Below the pieces are notes generated by a model. It was not told where the DNA came from, did no database searches, and worked only from the letters and a program-made list of their open reading frames with translations. Shown piece by piece: positions 42,331 through 52,300 of a stretch of 64,000 bases of DNA. Both the position numbers and the translations under genes were made by a program. This DNA comes from Planctomycetaceae bacterium (GTDB lineage: Bacteria; Planctomycetota; Phycisphaerae; Tepidisphaerales; Tepidisphaeraceae). Every line of letters starts with the position of its first letter. Within the stretch, counting starts at the first letter, position 1. The stretch covers positions 1-64,000 of the forward strand of contig JAIYCY010000014.1 of NCBI GenBank assembly GCA_027487775.1, read 5' to 3'.

Positions 42331-44346
42331 TCAGGCGTTGGGTCTCCGGCGCGTCGACGAACGCCGGCGCAGGCTCATGGCAAGCCCAGCCATGCCGACG
42401 AGCAGGGTGCCCGGCTCGGGCACGGTCGCACGTGCGAGCGTCCAATCCGACTCAAAGTCCGCCGGGCTGAGGTTTGATGTTCCGAAACCATAGTTCCGCG
42501 CCATGGTGAGCAGGTCTGCAAAGCCGACGACGCCATCGCCGTTAAAGCTTCCTTCCAGCCAGGTCTTATCGCCTGCCATGCTGTAGTTTCGTGCAAGCGC
42601 GAGCAAGTCGAGGAAATCGATCCGGCGATCGAGGTTGGTATCGCCATACTGTGTCTGCATCAGCGACCTGACCCAGAAGTCTGCATCGCTGCCCGAGACA
42701 TCAGGCGATCGATTCACCACGTAATCGTCATTGAGATCAAACAACGCCCGCCCGGTCGGCAGCGTGCCGGGCGTTGCTCTGAGCAGCAGTTCGATGTCCG
42801 ACGGTGTTCGCAGCGCGTCGCCGGTGAAATCGCCAGTCAAGACTGTTGCGTCCCATGCCAGCGCGTACTCCTCGACCACGCTCGACGCCGACCGCACGAC
42901 GAGCGTGTACGCACCGGCGGGCAATCCGCTGAGTCGAAGGTGCTCGGTGCTGTTGACGTTGCTGATGGATCGGGCGTAGACGCCGCCGTTGAGGACCAGT
43001 TCCAGGTCGAGATTGGCGATGCTGCCCGAGAATGGAAAGTTGTCAGCCGCGTCGATCACGCCATTGTTGTTGACATCGTTGTAACCCACCTTGCGATACC
43101 AATTCAGGGTCGCGGTGACGCTCGCTCCCTGTGGAAGCTGACCGAGGAAATAGCTGCGCGAGGAGGCATTGGTCACCGTGCTGAGGTCCCATCCGGTCGG
43201 ATCGATGAGTGTGTTCGGCCCGAGTGCGTTGATGTCGCCGGGCACGTACTGTTCGTACAAGTCCACACCGTCGATGATTCCCGTGCCCGAGTCGCGATCG
43301 AGTCCGGTGAACACGTTCAAGCCGCTGACCGACTGCGCCCAGGCCGATCCGTCACGGCGATTGACCCGGGCGGCGCTGTTTTGGATAGTCGATTTGATCA
43401 CGAGCGGGTCGATGGAGTATCCCCATCGGCGTCCGGCTTCGATTTGACCTGCGATCAGGCCTGACGTGTTCGGCGCGGCGAAGCTTGTGCCGGTCCAGGA
43501 GTTTTGTGTGGACCCGGACTCCCAGAACGCGTTGGCGGTTAGGATGTTTGTTCCCGGCGCGGCGAGGTCGGGCTTGCTGCGACCGTCAGTGGTCGGGCCG
43601 TAACTGCTGCTGCTGTTGATCCGACCATAGTTGTTTGTGGTTGACACGTTGCCGAGCGAGATGACGTTAAACGCATCGCCTGGGCCTTGTGGTCGGACGT
43701 TGCCGCTGTTGCCGGCGTTTCCCGCGCTGATCACGATTGACTTTCGCCTGTTGAACGCGATCGAATCAGCCATCATCGAGAGCGTCGACCTGCCGCTTGT
43801 ATCGGAATTGAAGTAGCCGAGCGACATGTTGATGACATCCGCACCCTGCGCGACGGAGAATCCTGCTCCATCGATGACCCAGTCTTGTGTGTTGAATGAG
43901 TTGCTTGAATCCAGAACACGTGCGTTGATGAATCGTGTATCGGTGCCGATGGTCACATTGGACGAATCGCGCAGCCCGATGACACCCATGACCGCCGTTC
44001 CGTGCCCGTGGGTATCGTCGCCCGTGTTGGCGGGTTCGGTCGTGACAAAATTTGCCTCCGCCAGCATGCGTGGTCGACCGAGTGAATCCAAACCCGACAA
44101 CTGCGGATGCGTGTCATCCACGCCGCTATCCACCACGGCGACGATGACATTCGTCCCGTCTCCGAGCAGCGTCTTGGCTTGATCACCGCGAATCCGCACG
44201 ACATCCGGTCCTGCGCCATACGAAGTCGCAGCCACCCCCAGCAACACCACGCCCACCACCGCCGACCTGAGCGTGGGTGATATCAGCCTCAGACGATCGC
44301 GTGATCCGGGCGTTTTAGACATCCGCATATGCTCGCGCGTAACCAT
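42331..44346 (-). CDS. Subtilisin-like S8 protease with dockerin-like and PEP-CTERM ends
   Basis: A 671-residue exported serine protease. Catalytic triad: Asp in VAVVDSGVDDTHPQLSG (about residue 72), His in DTHGHGTAVMG (about 112), Ser in GTSFAAPNTSG (about 286). A beta-rich region follows, then two dockerin-like EF-hand units with TNLDRRIDFLDLLALARNY and NGDGVVGFADLLTMARNYG (about 565-630), and a PEP-CTERM end VPEPGTLLVGMAGLAM with Arg cluster, the signal for exosortase processing. AGGAGG is five bases before ATG 44346. Position inside the pectin block suggests maturation or turnover of the secreted enzymes, but substrate is unknown. Confidence 0.9.
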   Translation of the reverse strand: MVTREHMRMSKTPGSRDRLRLISPTLRSAVVGVVLLGVAATSYGAGPDVVRIRGDQAKTLLGDGTNVIVAVVDSGVDDTHPQLSGLDSLGRPRMLAEANFVTTEPANTGDDTHGHGTAVMGVIGLRDSSNVTIGTDTRFINARVLDSSNSFNTQDWVIDGAGFSVAQGADVINMSLGYFNSDTSGRSTLSMMADSIAFNRRKSIVISAGNAGNSGNVRPQGPGDAFNVISLGNVSTTNNYGRINSSSSYGPTTDGRSKPDLAAPGTNILTANAFWESGSTQNSWTGTSFAAPNTSGLIAGQIEAGRRWGYSIDPLVIKSTIQNSAARVNRRDGSAWAQSVSGLNVFTGLDRDSGTGIIDGVDLYEQYVPGDINALGPNTLIDPTGWDLSTVTNASSRSYFLGQLPQGASVTATLNWYRKVGYNDVNNNGVIDAADNFPFSGSIANLDLELVLNGGVYARSISNVNSTEHLRLSGLPAGAYTLVVRSASSVVEEYALAWDATVLTGDFTGDALRTPSDIELLLRATPGTLPTGRALFDLNDDYVVNRSPDVSGSDADFWVRSLMQTQYGDTNLDRRIDFLDLLALARNYSMAGDKTWLEGSFNGDGVVGFADLLTMARNYGFGTSNLSPADFESDWTLARATVPEPGTLLVGMAGLAMSLRRRSSTRRRPNA

Positions 44347-44479
44347 GTGCACCTCCTGGCAGGCCAGAATTTCTCCGAGGCTCGAAGGACGACCCTCGGC
44401 GACTCGAAGCTATGGGGAGGCTAGCCGTTTGTGCGGGACGATCCAAGCAAAATCTGGATCGCAGGCGGCGGCGTTGGTT

Positions 44480-47440
44480 TTAGGAAGCCGTATTGGCTTC
44501 GAGTTGTTCTCCGATGAGCGCGAGACACTGAATCGCAGCCAATCCCCATTGGGACGCGCCATTGGTGCCGACGCGACCGTATTCGATGGGCTGATGTACG
44601 GCCGGCGGGTCGATCCGCGTGGATTGCGATCGCTCGGCGAGTCGTGTTGCAGTCTCACCCGCCCAGAATTCCGACCACGCCCGCGCCGCCAGTTTTGGAT
44701 CTTTTAATCGCCATGCCGCATATGCGGTCAGTCGGCTGTAATTCTGCGTTAACGAATTGCCCCGCAGTGCTTGTCCCAGTTCCGCGCGTTGTTCTTCTCC
44801 CGGTGCGTTGTAGAGCCTGCAATACTGCACGAACGCCGCCTCGAACTTTTCATCTCCGTAGAGATCGATCAGTTCGCTGTAGATTTCGAGTTGTCCGAAG
44901 ACGCTGCTGAGGTGAGAGATTCCGATGGATCGATCGGGCGCGATCGAATAGGTTCCGTCGTGCATGTTGTACATTGCGCCGCGCGAGAAGAGACCGACCG
45001 GCTGTTCCCCGATGGTTCGCATGCCGTTCTTCAGTTTCATCAGACAGCGGGCGTCGCCCGTCCGCTCGATTTCTGTCAACCATGCCGCCGCCAGTGCGGT
45101 CCAGTCGGTGCCGAATCCGATTCCCAGTGCTTCTGGCCGCGGCACATAAACATCCGTTCGGATCTTTCGCGCCAAGTCCAGCACCATGGCGGTCTGATCG
45201 CTGTCGATTTGATCGCGTAGGAGGTCGCCCACGCGTTCGTCTGCGGTCAGATAGTAGTAAAACCTGCGATACACCGCCGTGCTGATGCGTAGCTGTTTGC
45301 ACGAACATCCCCAGTGCTGCACGTTGTGACGTGTGCCGAGGCCCTTGTACTTGCCGGCATGATAGATATCGACTTCAGAGGTGTGGCGTGTCATCGCCTC
45401 GGCCAGTCGATACAGATCGCCGTCGCCGGTGCGTAAGAAGCTGTACCAGAGCCACAGGTCAGGTGACAGCTCGCTGTTCGCCCATGCGAATCCTCCCACG
45501 TCGTATCGCCACATGTGCCGATCTGAGTCGTAGCTGTGCATGACATCGCCGAAATCCCAGAAGCCATACCAGCGATGCTGTTCGACTTCCGTGCGATACT
45601 GGTCGAGCACGAATCGATGATGCGTCTCGATCGTTCGACGCGCAGCCGACATCTGAGCCGCCGCGTCTGATTCCATGGCCGTCCAGATCGGTCCGAACAC
45701 GCGAGTCATGGCCATATGCGTTGGTTCGGCACAGATGAACGTCGGATCCTCGGTCTCGATCGCCAATTTCGACATGGCTTCATGGGAAGGCGTTGACGCA
45801 TGCATCGCCAGCGTCAACTCGTGCGTGTTGGCGACTCCGTATGGGGTGCCGAAGTCCTTTTCGTAGTCTTCGTAGGTGATGTTCAAGCCTTCGAGTTCGG
45901 CCGGATGATCATTCATCCCCATGCCGTCGTGATAAAAGCGAAGATCCATCGCGGGCACGTCCGGAGAATAGAGCCAGGCCGTCACGGTGGCCCGATCGCC
46001 AGCAGCATCCCGTACGTCGAGTTGTTTGGGGTACTTCTGCCAGAAGTGTCGAATGCCCATCGAGATCCCGCCCGAAGCCCCGCCGAGGTATACGGTACCG
46101 AGCGCTCTTCCGCCTGCGGTGCTGCGAATCCATCCAAAGCCTTCTGCCGTGCGTTTGCGTATCTCGAAACCGTCCGCGGTCGGTTGCACCAATGTGTAGT
46201 CGCCCCACTTCGGCACATACTTCATTCGATCGCGCACCGTTCCGGGCCAGCTCTCGATCGCGGGTAGCCGTTCGCCCCGGATCTGCGCTTCGCGCACTTC
46301 GCGCCCGGGATCACGGCGTAAACCGGTGACCCCTTGGATCGCCTCACCAAAAATCCCTGCCACGCGATGGCTTGAGCGGGTCGCACCGTCATTCGATGTT
46401 GCAATGTTTTGATGCCCGCCTGCATCGTTGGATGGGGCGTGCGCGTCATCGAATCGCGCGCCCGCGATCCGCACGTGCCGGTCATACGTCGCATCTTTCA
46501 TCACGACGCCGGCCCGTACGCCCAGGCCGCTCAGGAACTCTTTCTGTTCGTCCAGATCAAAAATGAAGCTGTGCACCAGTCGAATCGCCCCCGAGCCGGC
46601 TGTCACATAAAACCTTGCGACGAAAGGCAAGGCTCCGCGACCCGCACGGGTCAGGTGCACGCCGCGCACGCACACCACCGCCCGCACCGGGCCCGACTGT
46701 TCAAGCTTGACGTCCTGCACACGCGACTGCATCGACTCCACGCGACCGTCCGTTGCCGCATCGTCAAATCGTCCGACCAGCTCCACTCCGTCGCATCGTG
46801 TCTGGCCCATCGTCCAATCTTCGATCAATCGCGTCGAACCGATCTTGCCGAACCGCACGCGCATGGGCCCGGTTTCGATTTCGATTCCACCATCCACCTC
46901 GCGCGCCGTGATCGCATCCACCACCGCCGGCCCGGTCGAATCGCCGGGCACGAGTTCCAGGCGCTTCGACGGCTCGACGCTTCGCTCGGGCAGCGCATGG
47001 GCCGTCCATTTGACCGATCCGTCCGGCCAGCGTGCGGTCACCCACGTCTGCGTCGTGCGAGGCTCACCCTCCACGCGAACGTGGAACTGGGTCGAATCCT
47101 TGATTGCTCCGCGAGGCCAGGGCACTCCGAATGTCACAGCACCGAGCCCTGATCCCACCACATGCTTGAGCTTCACGGGTTTGCTTGCATCAAACGACGT
47201 TGCACCGATCGCATCCATGCCGCGTACCTCCGACGAACTTGACCCCAACATCACCAGTGACCCGACGGCCGCTGCCCGAAGAACATCACGTCTCGACATC
47301 CCTTCCGCCGGGGAGTGTTGAACTGTCAACGGCTCACGGGCGTCTGATGCGAGTCGATGGTCGCCTGCATGATTCGCTCGGGTGTTGCCCGTCATTTCGA
47401 CATCATGCGGTGGCGACTTCGTCTTGTCGATTCGATCCAT
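44480..47440 (-). CDS. PcRGLX/YetA-like exo-rhamnogalacturonan lyase (PL26-like), Tat-exported
   Basis: A 986-residue protein. A twin-arginine signal MSRRDVLRAAAVGSLVML lies near residues 48-65 behind a hydrophilic leader. The first domain (VKLKHVVGSGLGAVTFGVPW, about 88-107, and ARWPDGSVKWTAHAL) matches the N-terminal RIFT-barrel domain of PcRGLX and YetA proteins; the later all-alpha part contains YGFWDFGDVMHSY and WLWYSFLRTGDGDLY. PcRGLX is a PL26 exolyase that cuts disaccharides from rhamnogalacturonan I. GGAG five bases before ATG 47440. Among pectin lyases of families PL10 and PL11 the role fits. Family by memory of sequence style, activity unproven. Confidence 0.75.
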   Translation of the reverse strand: MDRIDKTKSPPHDVEMTGNTRANHAGDHRLASDAREPLTVQHSPAEGMSRRDVLRAAAVGSLVMLGSSSSEVRGMDAIGATSFDASKPVKLKHVVGSGLGAVTFGVPWPRGAIKDSTQFHVRVEGEPRTTQTWVTARWPDGSVKWTAHALPERSVEPSKRLELVPGDSTGPAVVDAITAREVDGGIEIETGPMRVRFGKIGSTRLIEDWTMGQTRCDGVELVGRFDDAATDGRVESMQSRVQDVKLEQSGPVRAVVCVRGVHLTRAGRGALPFVARFYVTAGSGAIRLVHSFIFDLDEQKEFLSGLGVRAGVVMKDATYDRHVRIAGARFDDAHAPSNDAGGHQNIATSNDGATRSSHRVAGIFGEAIQGVTGLRRDPGREVREAQIRGERLPAIESWPGTVRDRMKYVPKWGDYTLVQPTADGFEIRKRTAEGFGWIRSTAGGRALGTVYLGGASGGISMGIRHFWQKYPKQLDVRDAAGDRATVTAWLYSPDVPAMDLRFYHDGMGMNDHPAELEGLNITYEDYEKDFGTPYGVANTHELTLAMHASTPSHEAMSKLAIETEDPTFICAEPTHMAMTRVFGPIWTAMESDAAAQMSAARRTIETHHRFVLDQYRTEVEQHRWYGFWDFGDVMHSYDSDRHMWRYDVGGFAWANSELSPDLWLWYSFLRTGDGDLYRLAEAMTRHTSEVDIYHAGKYKGLGTRHNVQHWGCSCKQLRISTAVYRRFYYYLTADERVGDLLRDQIDSDQTAMVLDLARKIRTDVYVPRPEALGIGFGTDWTALAAAWLTEIERTGDARCLMKLKNGMRTIGEQPVGLFSRGAMYNMHDGTYSIAPDRSIGISHLSSVFGQLEIYSELIDLYGDEKFEAAFVQYCRLYNAPGEEQRAELGQALRGNSLTQNYSRLTAYAAWRLKDPKLAARAWSEFWAGETATRLAERSQSTRIDPPAVHQPIEYGRVGTNGASQWGLAAIQCLALIGEQLEANTAS

Positions 47441-47506
47441 GAATACTCCGGGACTAGAAATTTTTCGTGTAGCCGCTCGCGGCTTGGTTCGAGTTCGGCG
47501 TTGGTC

Positions 47507-47556
47507 ATCGATTCAGTGCATTGATTCAGTTTACTGATTCAGTTGACTGATTCATT
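47507..47556. repeat. TGATTCAGT tandem repeat upstream of the exolyase gene
   Basis: Four copies of the word YGATTCA(GT) spaced by 12-14 bases. It lies between the giant repeat-protein gene and the exolyase gene, about 70 bp before the start of the latter, and could influence its promoter. Confidence 0.6.
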
Positions 47557-47598
47557 GGTGCTTGGGCGGGCGGGTTCTTGTTTGGCAGGCCGCTCGTC

Positions 47599-47637
47599 AA
47601 GCAAAGCCGCCGCGCCTGGTTTGAGCAGACGCGGCGG
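47599..47637 (-). terminator. Intrinsic terminator of the giant repeat-protein gene
   Basis: On the minus strand CCGCCGCG pairs with CGCGGCGG around a 15-base loop and is followed by CTTTGCTT. It starts 67 bp after the stop at 47704. The T-run is short, so termination may be partial and allow read-through to the exolyase gene. Confidence 0.5.
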
Positions 47638-47703
47638 CGGGCGGAGGAGAAAGTCAATCGGGCGACGTGTACACGATTTGTTTTCGCGTCGACCGTTTGT
47701 GGA

Positions 47704-50700
47704 TCAGGCCCGACGACGACGGCGGCTGAGCATCGCGACCGCGCCGACGCCCAGGACGGAGAGCGTCGCGGGTTCGGGCACCATCGACATCGCGAGAGCG
47801 AACTCGCCTGCGAAGTCGGTGGGCAGTTGGCCGGCTTCGCTCGGCGTCAGGGCGAGGTTGTAGTTGCGTGCCAGGGCGAGGAGGTCGGCGAATCCGACAG
47901 CGCCGTCATAGTTGACATCGCCCTGTGCCCACACCGCGCCAGTGGCGAGGTTGTAGTTTCGGGCGAGCGACAGGAGGTCGCCGAAGTTGACTGTTCCGCT
48001 GAGGTCAAAGTCGCCGGGCAGGACGTAGGCGACGGTGACTTGCTGTGCGGTGGTGTTTTCGACCCAGCCGAGGATGCGGTTGGCTTCGAGGGTAGTGCTG
48101 CGGAGCAGACCGCTGGCGAAGTTCACATCGAACCCGGCGTCGAGGAGGCTGAACACCTGCGAGGCCGGCGAGCTTCCGCCGTTGTAGTCAAGCACCAGCC
48201 GACCGCCGCGGATATCCGCACCTGCGCTGGTCAGGCCGAGGCCTTGCATGACGGGTCCGCCGAGCACGGGTTCGTAGCTGTTGACGTTCATTTGCAGCGT
48301 GCCTGCCTGAATGATCGTGTTGCCGGTGTAGAAGTTCTGCCCGTTGAAAGTTTGTCGCCCGGTGCCGACTTTGGTGACCGAGGTCGCACCGATGATGGCG
48401 AGGGTTGAGGTATCGAGTGAGTCACCGACGATGCCGTCGAATTGTGCGTCGATGTTTTTGCCACCGATCACGTAGGTGGTTCCGCCGGTTGCGGCGTTGA
48501 CTGCGTTGATGTTGCCTTGTCCGGTGACGGCGCCGAGGTTGATGGTGGTGATCGTTCCACGGCGGGCCAGTCCGGTGCCGAGGCCGATGTCCCACGTGGC
48601 GTTGGGTGATCCGTTGGTCGTCCCGAACAGTCGGACGGCACTGCTTCCGTTGTTGAGGAAGCTGATGGTGCCGGTGAGGCCGTTCATATCACCTTCGAGG
48701 TCGAAGACGCCGGAGGTGATTTCGACGGTGAGTGTGCCGGGGCCGCTGACGTTTCGAAGGTCGGCCAATCCACCGCCGCTGCCGCCTTGGACGGTCGCGG
48801 TGCCGCTGACCAACAGGTTGTTGGCGAGGGTCGTCGCGCCGATGACATAGAGGCCGCCGGCGAGTTCAACTTGGCCGGTGCCGAAGGCGTTGGCGGTCTG
48901 CTGGATGGCGGTTCCTTCTTCGAGTTTGAATCCGCCGGTGTTGGTTGAAGAGATGGCGCTGTTGAGCGTTCCTGGGCCTCGTTTGGTCAGCAGCCCGTTG
49001 CCGGAGATGCCGCCGCTGGTCAGGAGCGTTTGCGCGTTGGCGACGCGGATGGCCCCGCCGCTCGTTCCCATGACGATCGGGCGGTGGTTGGTTCCACCGT
49101 CGGCAAGCGTGAAGCCGGTGGTCACATCGAGTTCGCCGCCGTTCAGGTTGATGGCGGCCGCGACCGTCGGGTCACCGAGGCGGTCGTTTGAGGCGACGCT
49201 GAGCACGCCGCCCCTGATGGTCGTCGCGCCGGTGTAGGCATTCGGGACGGCGAGGGTGAGTGTTCCAGCGCCGGCTTTCACCAGTCCGCCCGTGCCGGGC
49301 AGCGAGGTGTTGAAGGTGACGTTGTTGCCATTGGTATCGATACCACCACCACCCGCACCGAGCGTGACGGTCTTGGCGGTGGAAAGGTCATTGGTCATGC
49401 CAGCGGCGTATCGAACGACCGCTCCGCCGCTGAGGTTCAGCGCGGCGTTGTTGCCGAGCGAGCCGAGGCCGGCGACTTGGACGACTCCGCCGCTAAAGTT
49501 GTTCGCGCCGTTGTAGGTGTTGGAGGCCGAGCCAAGGACGAGAGTACCGCCGCCCAGCTTGGTGATTCCGCCTGCGCCGGAGACGGGGTTACCGAGTGTG
49601 AGTTGTGCGCCGGTGGATGCATCGAGTACGAGGGTGGAGGCGAGGTTGACGTTGGCGTTGATCGCGTGCGATCCGACTTGAGCGAAGGCGAGGGCGTTGT
49701 TGGTGCCGTTGCCGATCGTCAGGGATCCGCCGCTGCCTGGCGTGATGGTGTAGCCGCCGGCGTTATTGAGGGTCAATCCGCCGAGCGTGCGGTTGCCATC
49801 GAGTGTGATGGTTCGATTCGCTGCGGTCGTGAGGGTGAAGTTGGCGCTGTCTCCGCCGCCGTTAGGAATGCCGCCGGACCAGTTGCCTGAGGTTCCCCAC
49901 GAGCCGTTGCCATCGAGGGTCCATGTTCCGATGGTACCGAGGCTGGTGACGATGACACGGACGAATCCGCCTGATGTGTCGAACGAGTAGGCGAATCCGG
50001 GGAGTTGGTTGAGGACGGACAAGCTGCTCACACCCGTGCCACCGATGGCGCCGGAGTATTGGAAGATGTTGTACGTGCCTGCGATGCCAAACGGATTGAC
50101 GGTGTCGGCGACGAGGAGGTTGAGTCCGCCGCCGTTGATGGAGAGTCCGCCGGAGTTGGTGACGACGGTGAGGTCGTTTGCGGCGGGCGAGGTGCTGAAC
50201 TCATAGTTCAGGATCGAGCCTGCATTGAGCGAAAGCGATCCGGTCGTCAGGGTTCCGACGCTGTTGCCCGGCGAAAAAATCCCGCTGGTGTTCACGGTGG
50301 TGGTGCCTGCGATGGTGCCGGATCCGCCGAGCGTTCCGCCGTTGCCGACGCTAGCGCCACCTGCGAGCGAGCCGGTCACGTTGACGCGTCCTGCGTTGAC
50401 AGTGGTGGTGCCTGCGTAGCCGTTGGCTCCGGCGAGCGTGAGGACGCCGTCGCCGATCTTGGTGAGTCCGCCTGCGCCGTTCATGGCGTTGGCGTAGGTG
50501 ACGTTATTGGCGTTGGTATCGATGGTCGCGCCGCCGGCGTTGATGGTGACAGGCAGCGTGGTGATGTCGTTGGTGTTGCCCGTGCCATGGCGTAGAGCAC
50601 CACCGCCAAAGCTGAGTCCTGAGGTCGCGCCGAATGAGGCGGCGTTGCCGAGGACGGCGGTTCCGCCGTTGAGTTGGGTTGCACCGGTGTAGGTGTTGAC

Positions 50701-51957
50701 GCCGTTGAGTTCGTACACGCCTGCGCCTTGCGTGCGAAGGACGCCCGTGCCGCTGATGACTTGGTTGAGGATGAGGGTACCGGCGGAGCGGTTAAGGACG
50801 AGGTTGCTGAAGTTTCGGACTTCACCGCCTGCGAGTGTTCCGACGGTTCCGCCGACTTCGACAGTTCCTTCGATGATGGTGGTTCCGCCCGAATGCCCGT
50901 TGGGACCGGAGAGGATGAGTTTGCCCGGTCCATATTTGAGCACTTCGGTCGGCACGTTGCTTGAGCCGTTCGCGATGACCGCGCGAATTTCAAAATCGGC
51001 GGCGCTGTTTTGGATGATGGGGAACACGTTTCGGTTGATACCGGTCGTTTGTGTTCGGTTGTTGCGGATGAAGCCGTTGTTGGCGGTCAAACCGCCGCCG
51101 GCGTTGGTGATGATGCCGCCGCCGGAGTTTTCGGTGACAAGGATTCCGCGGGCGGTGAGGGTTCGCGAGGTTCCTGAGTTGCTGATGACGAAGGTGCGCG
51201 GCGTGGGGTCGTTGAACCGCATGGAGTTGATGAAGCCGTTCGAGCTTGCTCCGCCTGGTGCGTCGAGGTCGACATCGACGTTGGATCCGAGGAGGGGCTG
51301 GCCGGGGGTGGCGCTGGCGCTGGTCAGTGCGTAGGTGGCTGCGACGACTTGTCCGCTGGCATTGGTGGCGGCCCAATCGTTGTTGCCATAGAGGGCGTAG
51401 GGGTTTCCAGCGTCATTGGAGAGGACGCTGATGTTGGGGGTGGTGAGGTTGATGGTTCCGGTCGTGCCGAATCGGACGAGACCGAGGTGATTGCTGTTCA
51501 TGCCCAGCTTGGTGGGCGGGGCGCTCAAGGTGAGCGTGCGGCCAGCGGCGACGTTCCAGTTGTAGATTCCCGCGCCACCGCCGATGGTGACGGGTCCGGT
51601 GATGGTCAGATCGCGTGTAGCAGCCGACATGTCGACGCCGAAGTTTCCGAGGGTCAATGCGGCGGTGGTGTTGATGGTCAGGTTGCTGGCGGGGCTACCG
51701 ACGCGGATACCGCCCCAGCTTTGTGCGGCGCCGAGGCTGAAGAGGGCATTGTTGACCAGAAGGTCATTGAAGAGTGCGACGTCGGTCACGCCCGGGGCGA
51801 GCCCGCCGCTCCATGCCGAGCCAAACTGCAGAGCGTCGGCGTTGTCCAGTTTCACGATATCAGCAGCTCGCACAGAGCTCACCGACACGACACCTGCGAT
51901 TGCCAAACTAAGAACGACTCCCGCGCGCAGGCGGGCATGGGTCAATTTCCGATCCAT
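47704..51957 (-). CDS. Giant autotransporter-repeat surface protein with dockerin-like and PEP-CTERM ends
   Basis: A 1417-residue exported protein. Signal peptide about residues 1-31 (VVLSLAIAGVVSVSSVRAAD). The bulk is a beta-helix-like series of autotransporter-associated beta-strand repeats with phrases such as LNGVNTYTGATQLNGGTAV, TKIGDGVLTLAGANGYAGTT and GGVVQVAGLG. Near 1310-1370 are two dockerin-like EF-hands (GDFDLSGTVNFGDLLSLARNY, GDVNYDGAVGFADLLALARNY), then VPEPATLSVLGVGAVAML with RRRRR. GGAGG precedes ATG 51957. It has no enzymatic motif; a scaffold or adhesin on the cell surface is the likely role. PEP-CTERM predicts exosortase-dependent anchoring. Confidence 0.87.
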   Translation of the reverse strand: MDRKLTHARLRAGVVLSLAIAGVVSVSSVRAADIVKLDNADALQFGSAWSGGLAPGVTDVALFNDLLVNNALFSLGAAQSWGGIRVGSPASNLTINTTAALTLGNFGVDMSAATRDLTITGPVTIGGGAGIYNWNVAAGRTLTLSAPPTKLGMNSNHLGLVRFGTTGTINLTTPNISVLSNDAGNPYALYGNNDWAATNASGQVVAATYALTSASATPGQPLLGSNVDVDLDAPGGASSNGFINSMRFNDPTPRTFVISNSGTSRTLTARGILVTENSGGGIITNAGGGLTANNGFIRNNRTQTTGINRNVFPIIQNSAADFEIRAVIANGSSNVPTEVLKYGPGKLILSGPNGHSGGTTIIEGTVEVGGTVGTLAGGEVRNFSNLVLNRSAGTLILNQVISGTGVLRTQGAGVYELNGVNTYTGATQLNGGTAVLGNAASFGATSGLSFGGGALRHGTGNTNDITTLPVTINAGGATIDTNANNVTYANAMNGAGGLTKIGDGVLTLAGANGYAGTTTVNAGRVNVTGSLAGGASVGNGGTLGGSGTIAGTTTVNTSGIFSPGNSVGTLTTGSLSLNAGSILNYEFSTSPAANDLTVVTNSGGLSINGGGLNLLVADTVNPFGIAGTYNIFQYSGAIGGTGVSSLSVLNQLPGFAYSFDTSGGFVRVIVTSLGTIGTWTLDGNGSWGTSGNWSGGIPNGGGDSANFTLTTAANRTITLDGNRTLGGLTLNNAGGYTITPGSGGSLTIGNGTNNALAFAQVGSHAINANVNLASTLVLDASTGAQLTLGNPVSGAGGITKLGGGTLVLGSASNTYNGANNFSGGVVQVAGLGSLGNNAALNLSGGAVVRYAAGMTNDLSTAKTVTLGAGGGGIDTNGNNVTFNTSLPGTGGLVKAGAGTLTLAVPNAYTGATTIRGGVLSVASNDRLGDPTVAAAINLNGGELDVTTGFTLADGGTNHRPIVMGTSGGAIRVANAQTLLTSGGISGNGLLTKRGPGTLNSAISSTNTGGFKLEEGTAIQQTANAFGTGQVELAGGLYVIGATTLANNLLVSGTATVQGGSGGGLADLRNVSGPGTLTVEITSGVFDLEGDMNGLTGTISFLNNGSSAVRLFGTTNGSPNATWDIGLGTGLARRGTITTINLGAVTGQGNINAVNAATGGTTYVIGGKNIDAQFDGIVGDSLDTSTLAIIGATSVTKVGTGRQTFNGQNFYTGNTIIQAGTLQMNVNSYEPVLGGPVMQGLGLTSAGADIRGGRLVLDYNGGSSPASQVFSLLDAGFDVNFASGLLRSTTLEANRILGWVENTTAQQVTVAYVLPGDFDLSGTVNFGDLLSLARNYNLATGAVWAQGDVNYDGAVGFADLLALARNYNLALTPSEAGQLPTDFAGEFALAMSMVPEPATLSVLGVGAVAMLSRRRRRA

Positions 51958-52300
51958 CTTCTGGTCCTCCGATGGGATGATGATTTCTCCTCGAACCAGT
52001 CCTCGCGCGACAAATGCCGGGCGGGACTCCGCTGTCCCGTTAGATTACCACGCCCCGCCCGCAGAGCAAGAAAAAACTCCCATGAAAGATCATGAAAGAC
52101 GTACTGCGAGTCATCCCCATGGGCGGGAGGGGCCCCGATGCAGGCCTTGTCGCTGCTCGCCCAGAATCGCCTATCTTATCGGCACCGGACTCACCAAGGT
52201 CGCTTGCAGGACGCTCGCCCATTCACTCCGCTTGATGATGAGGGCCCGTGAGCTGAAATTTCTATGAAAATCCCAAGTTGATTGATGCGGCAAGGCTGAT
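51958..52300. other. 343-bp intergenic region upstream of the giant repeat protein
   Basis: No gene. It holds a six-base-pair hairpin (CGGGAC and GTCCCG, 52022-52039), a weak minus-strand promoter candidate (TTGCTC, 16 bases, TAATCT, around 52041-52068), and a direct repeat CATGAAAGA at 52081 and 52091. The hairpin would lie in the 5' leader of the repeat-protein message. Confidence 0.4.

Noticed and set aside
47578..51431. Several long plus-strand frames opposite the giant repeat protein (for example 47578-48408, 48476-48850, 50005-50595)
   Set aside because: They arise from the repetitive Gly/Thr/Asn codons of the real gene; translations are low-complexity Val/Ala/Pro/Gly and have no start signals.
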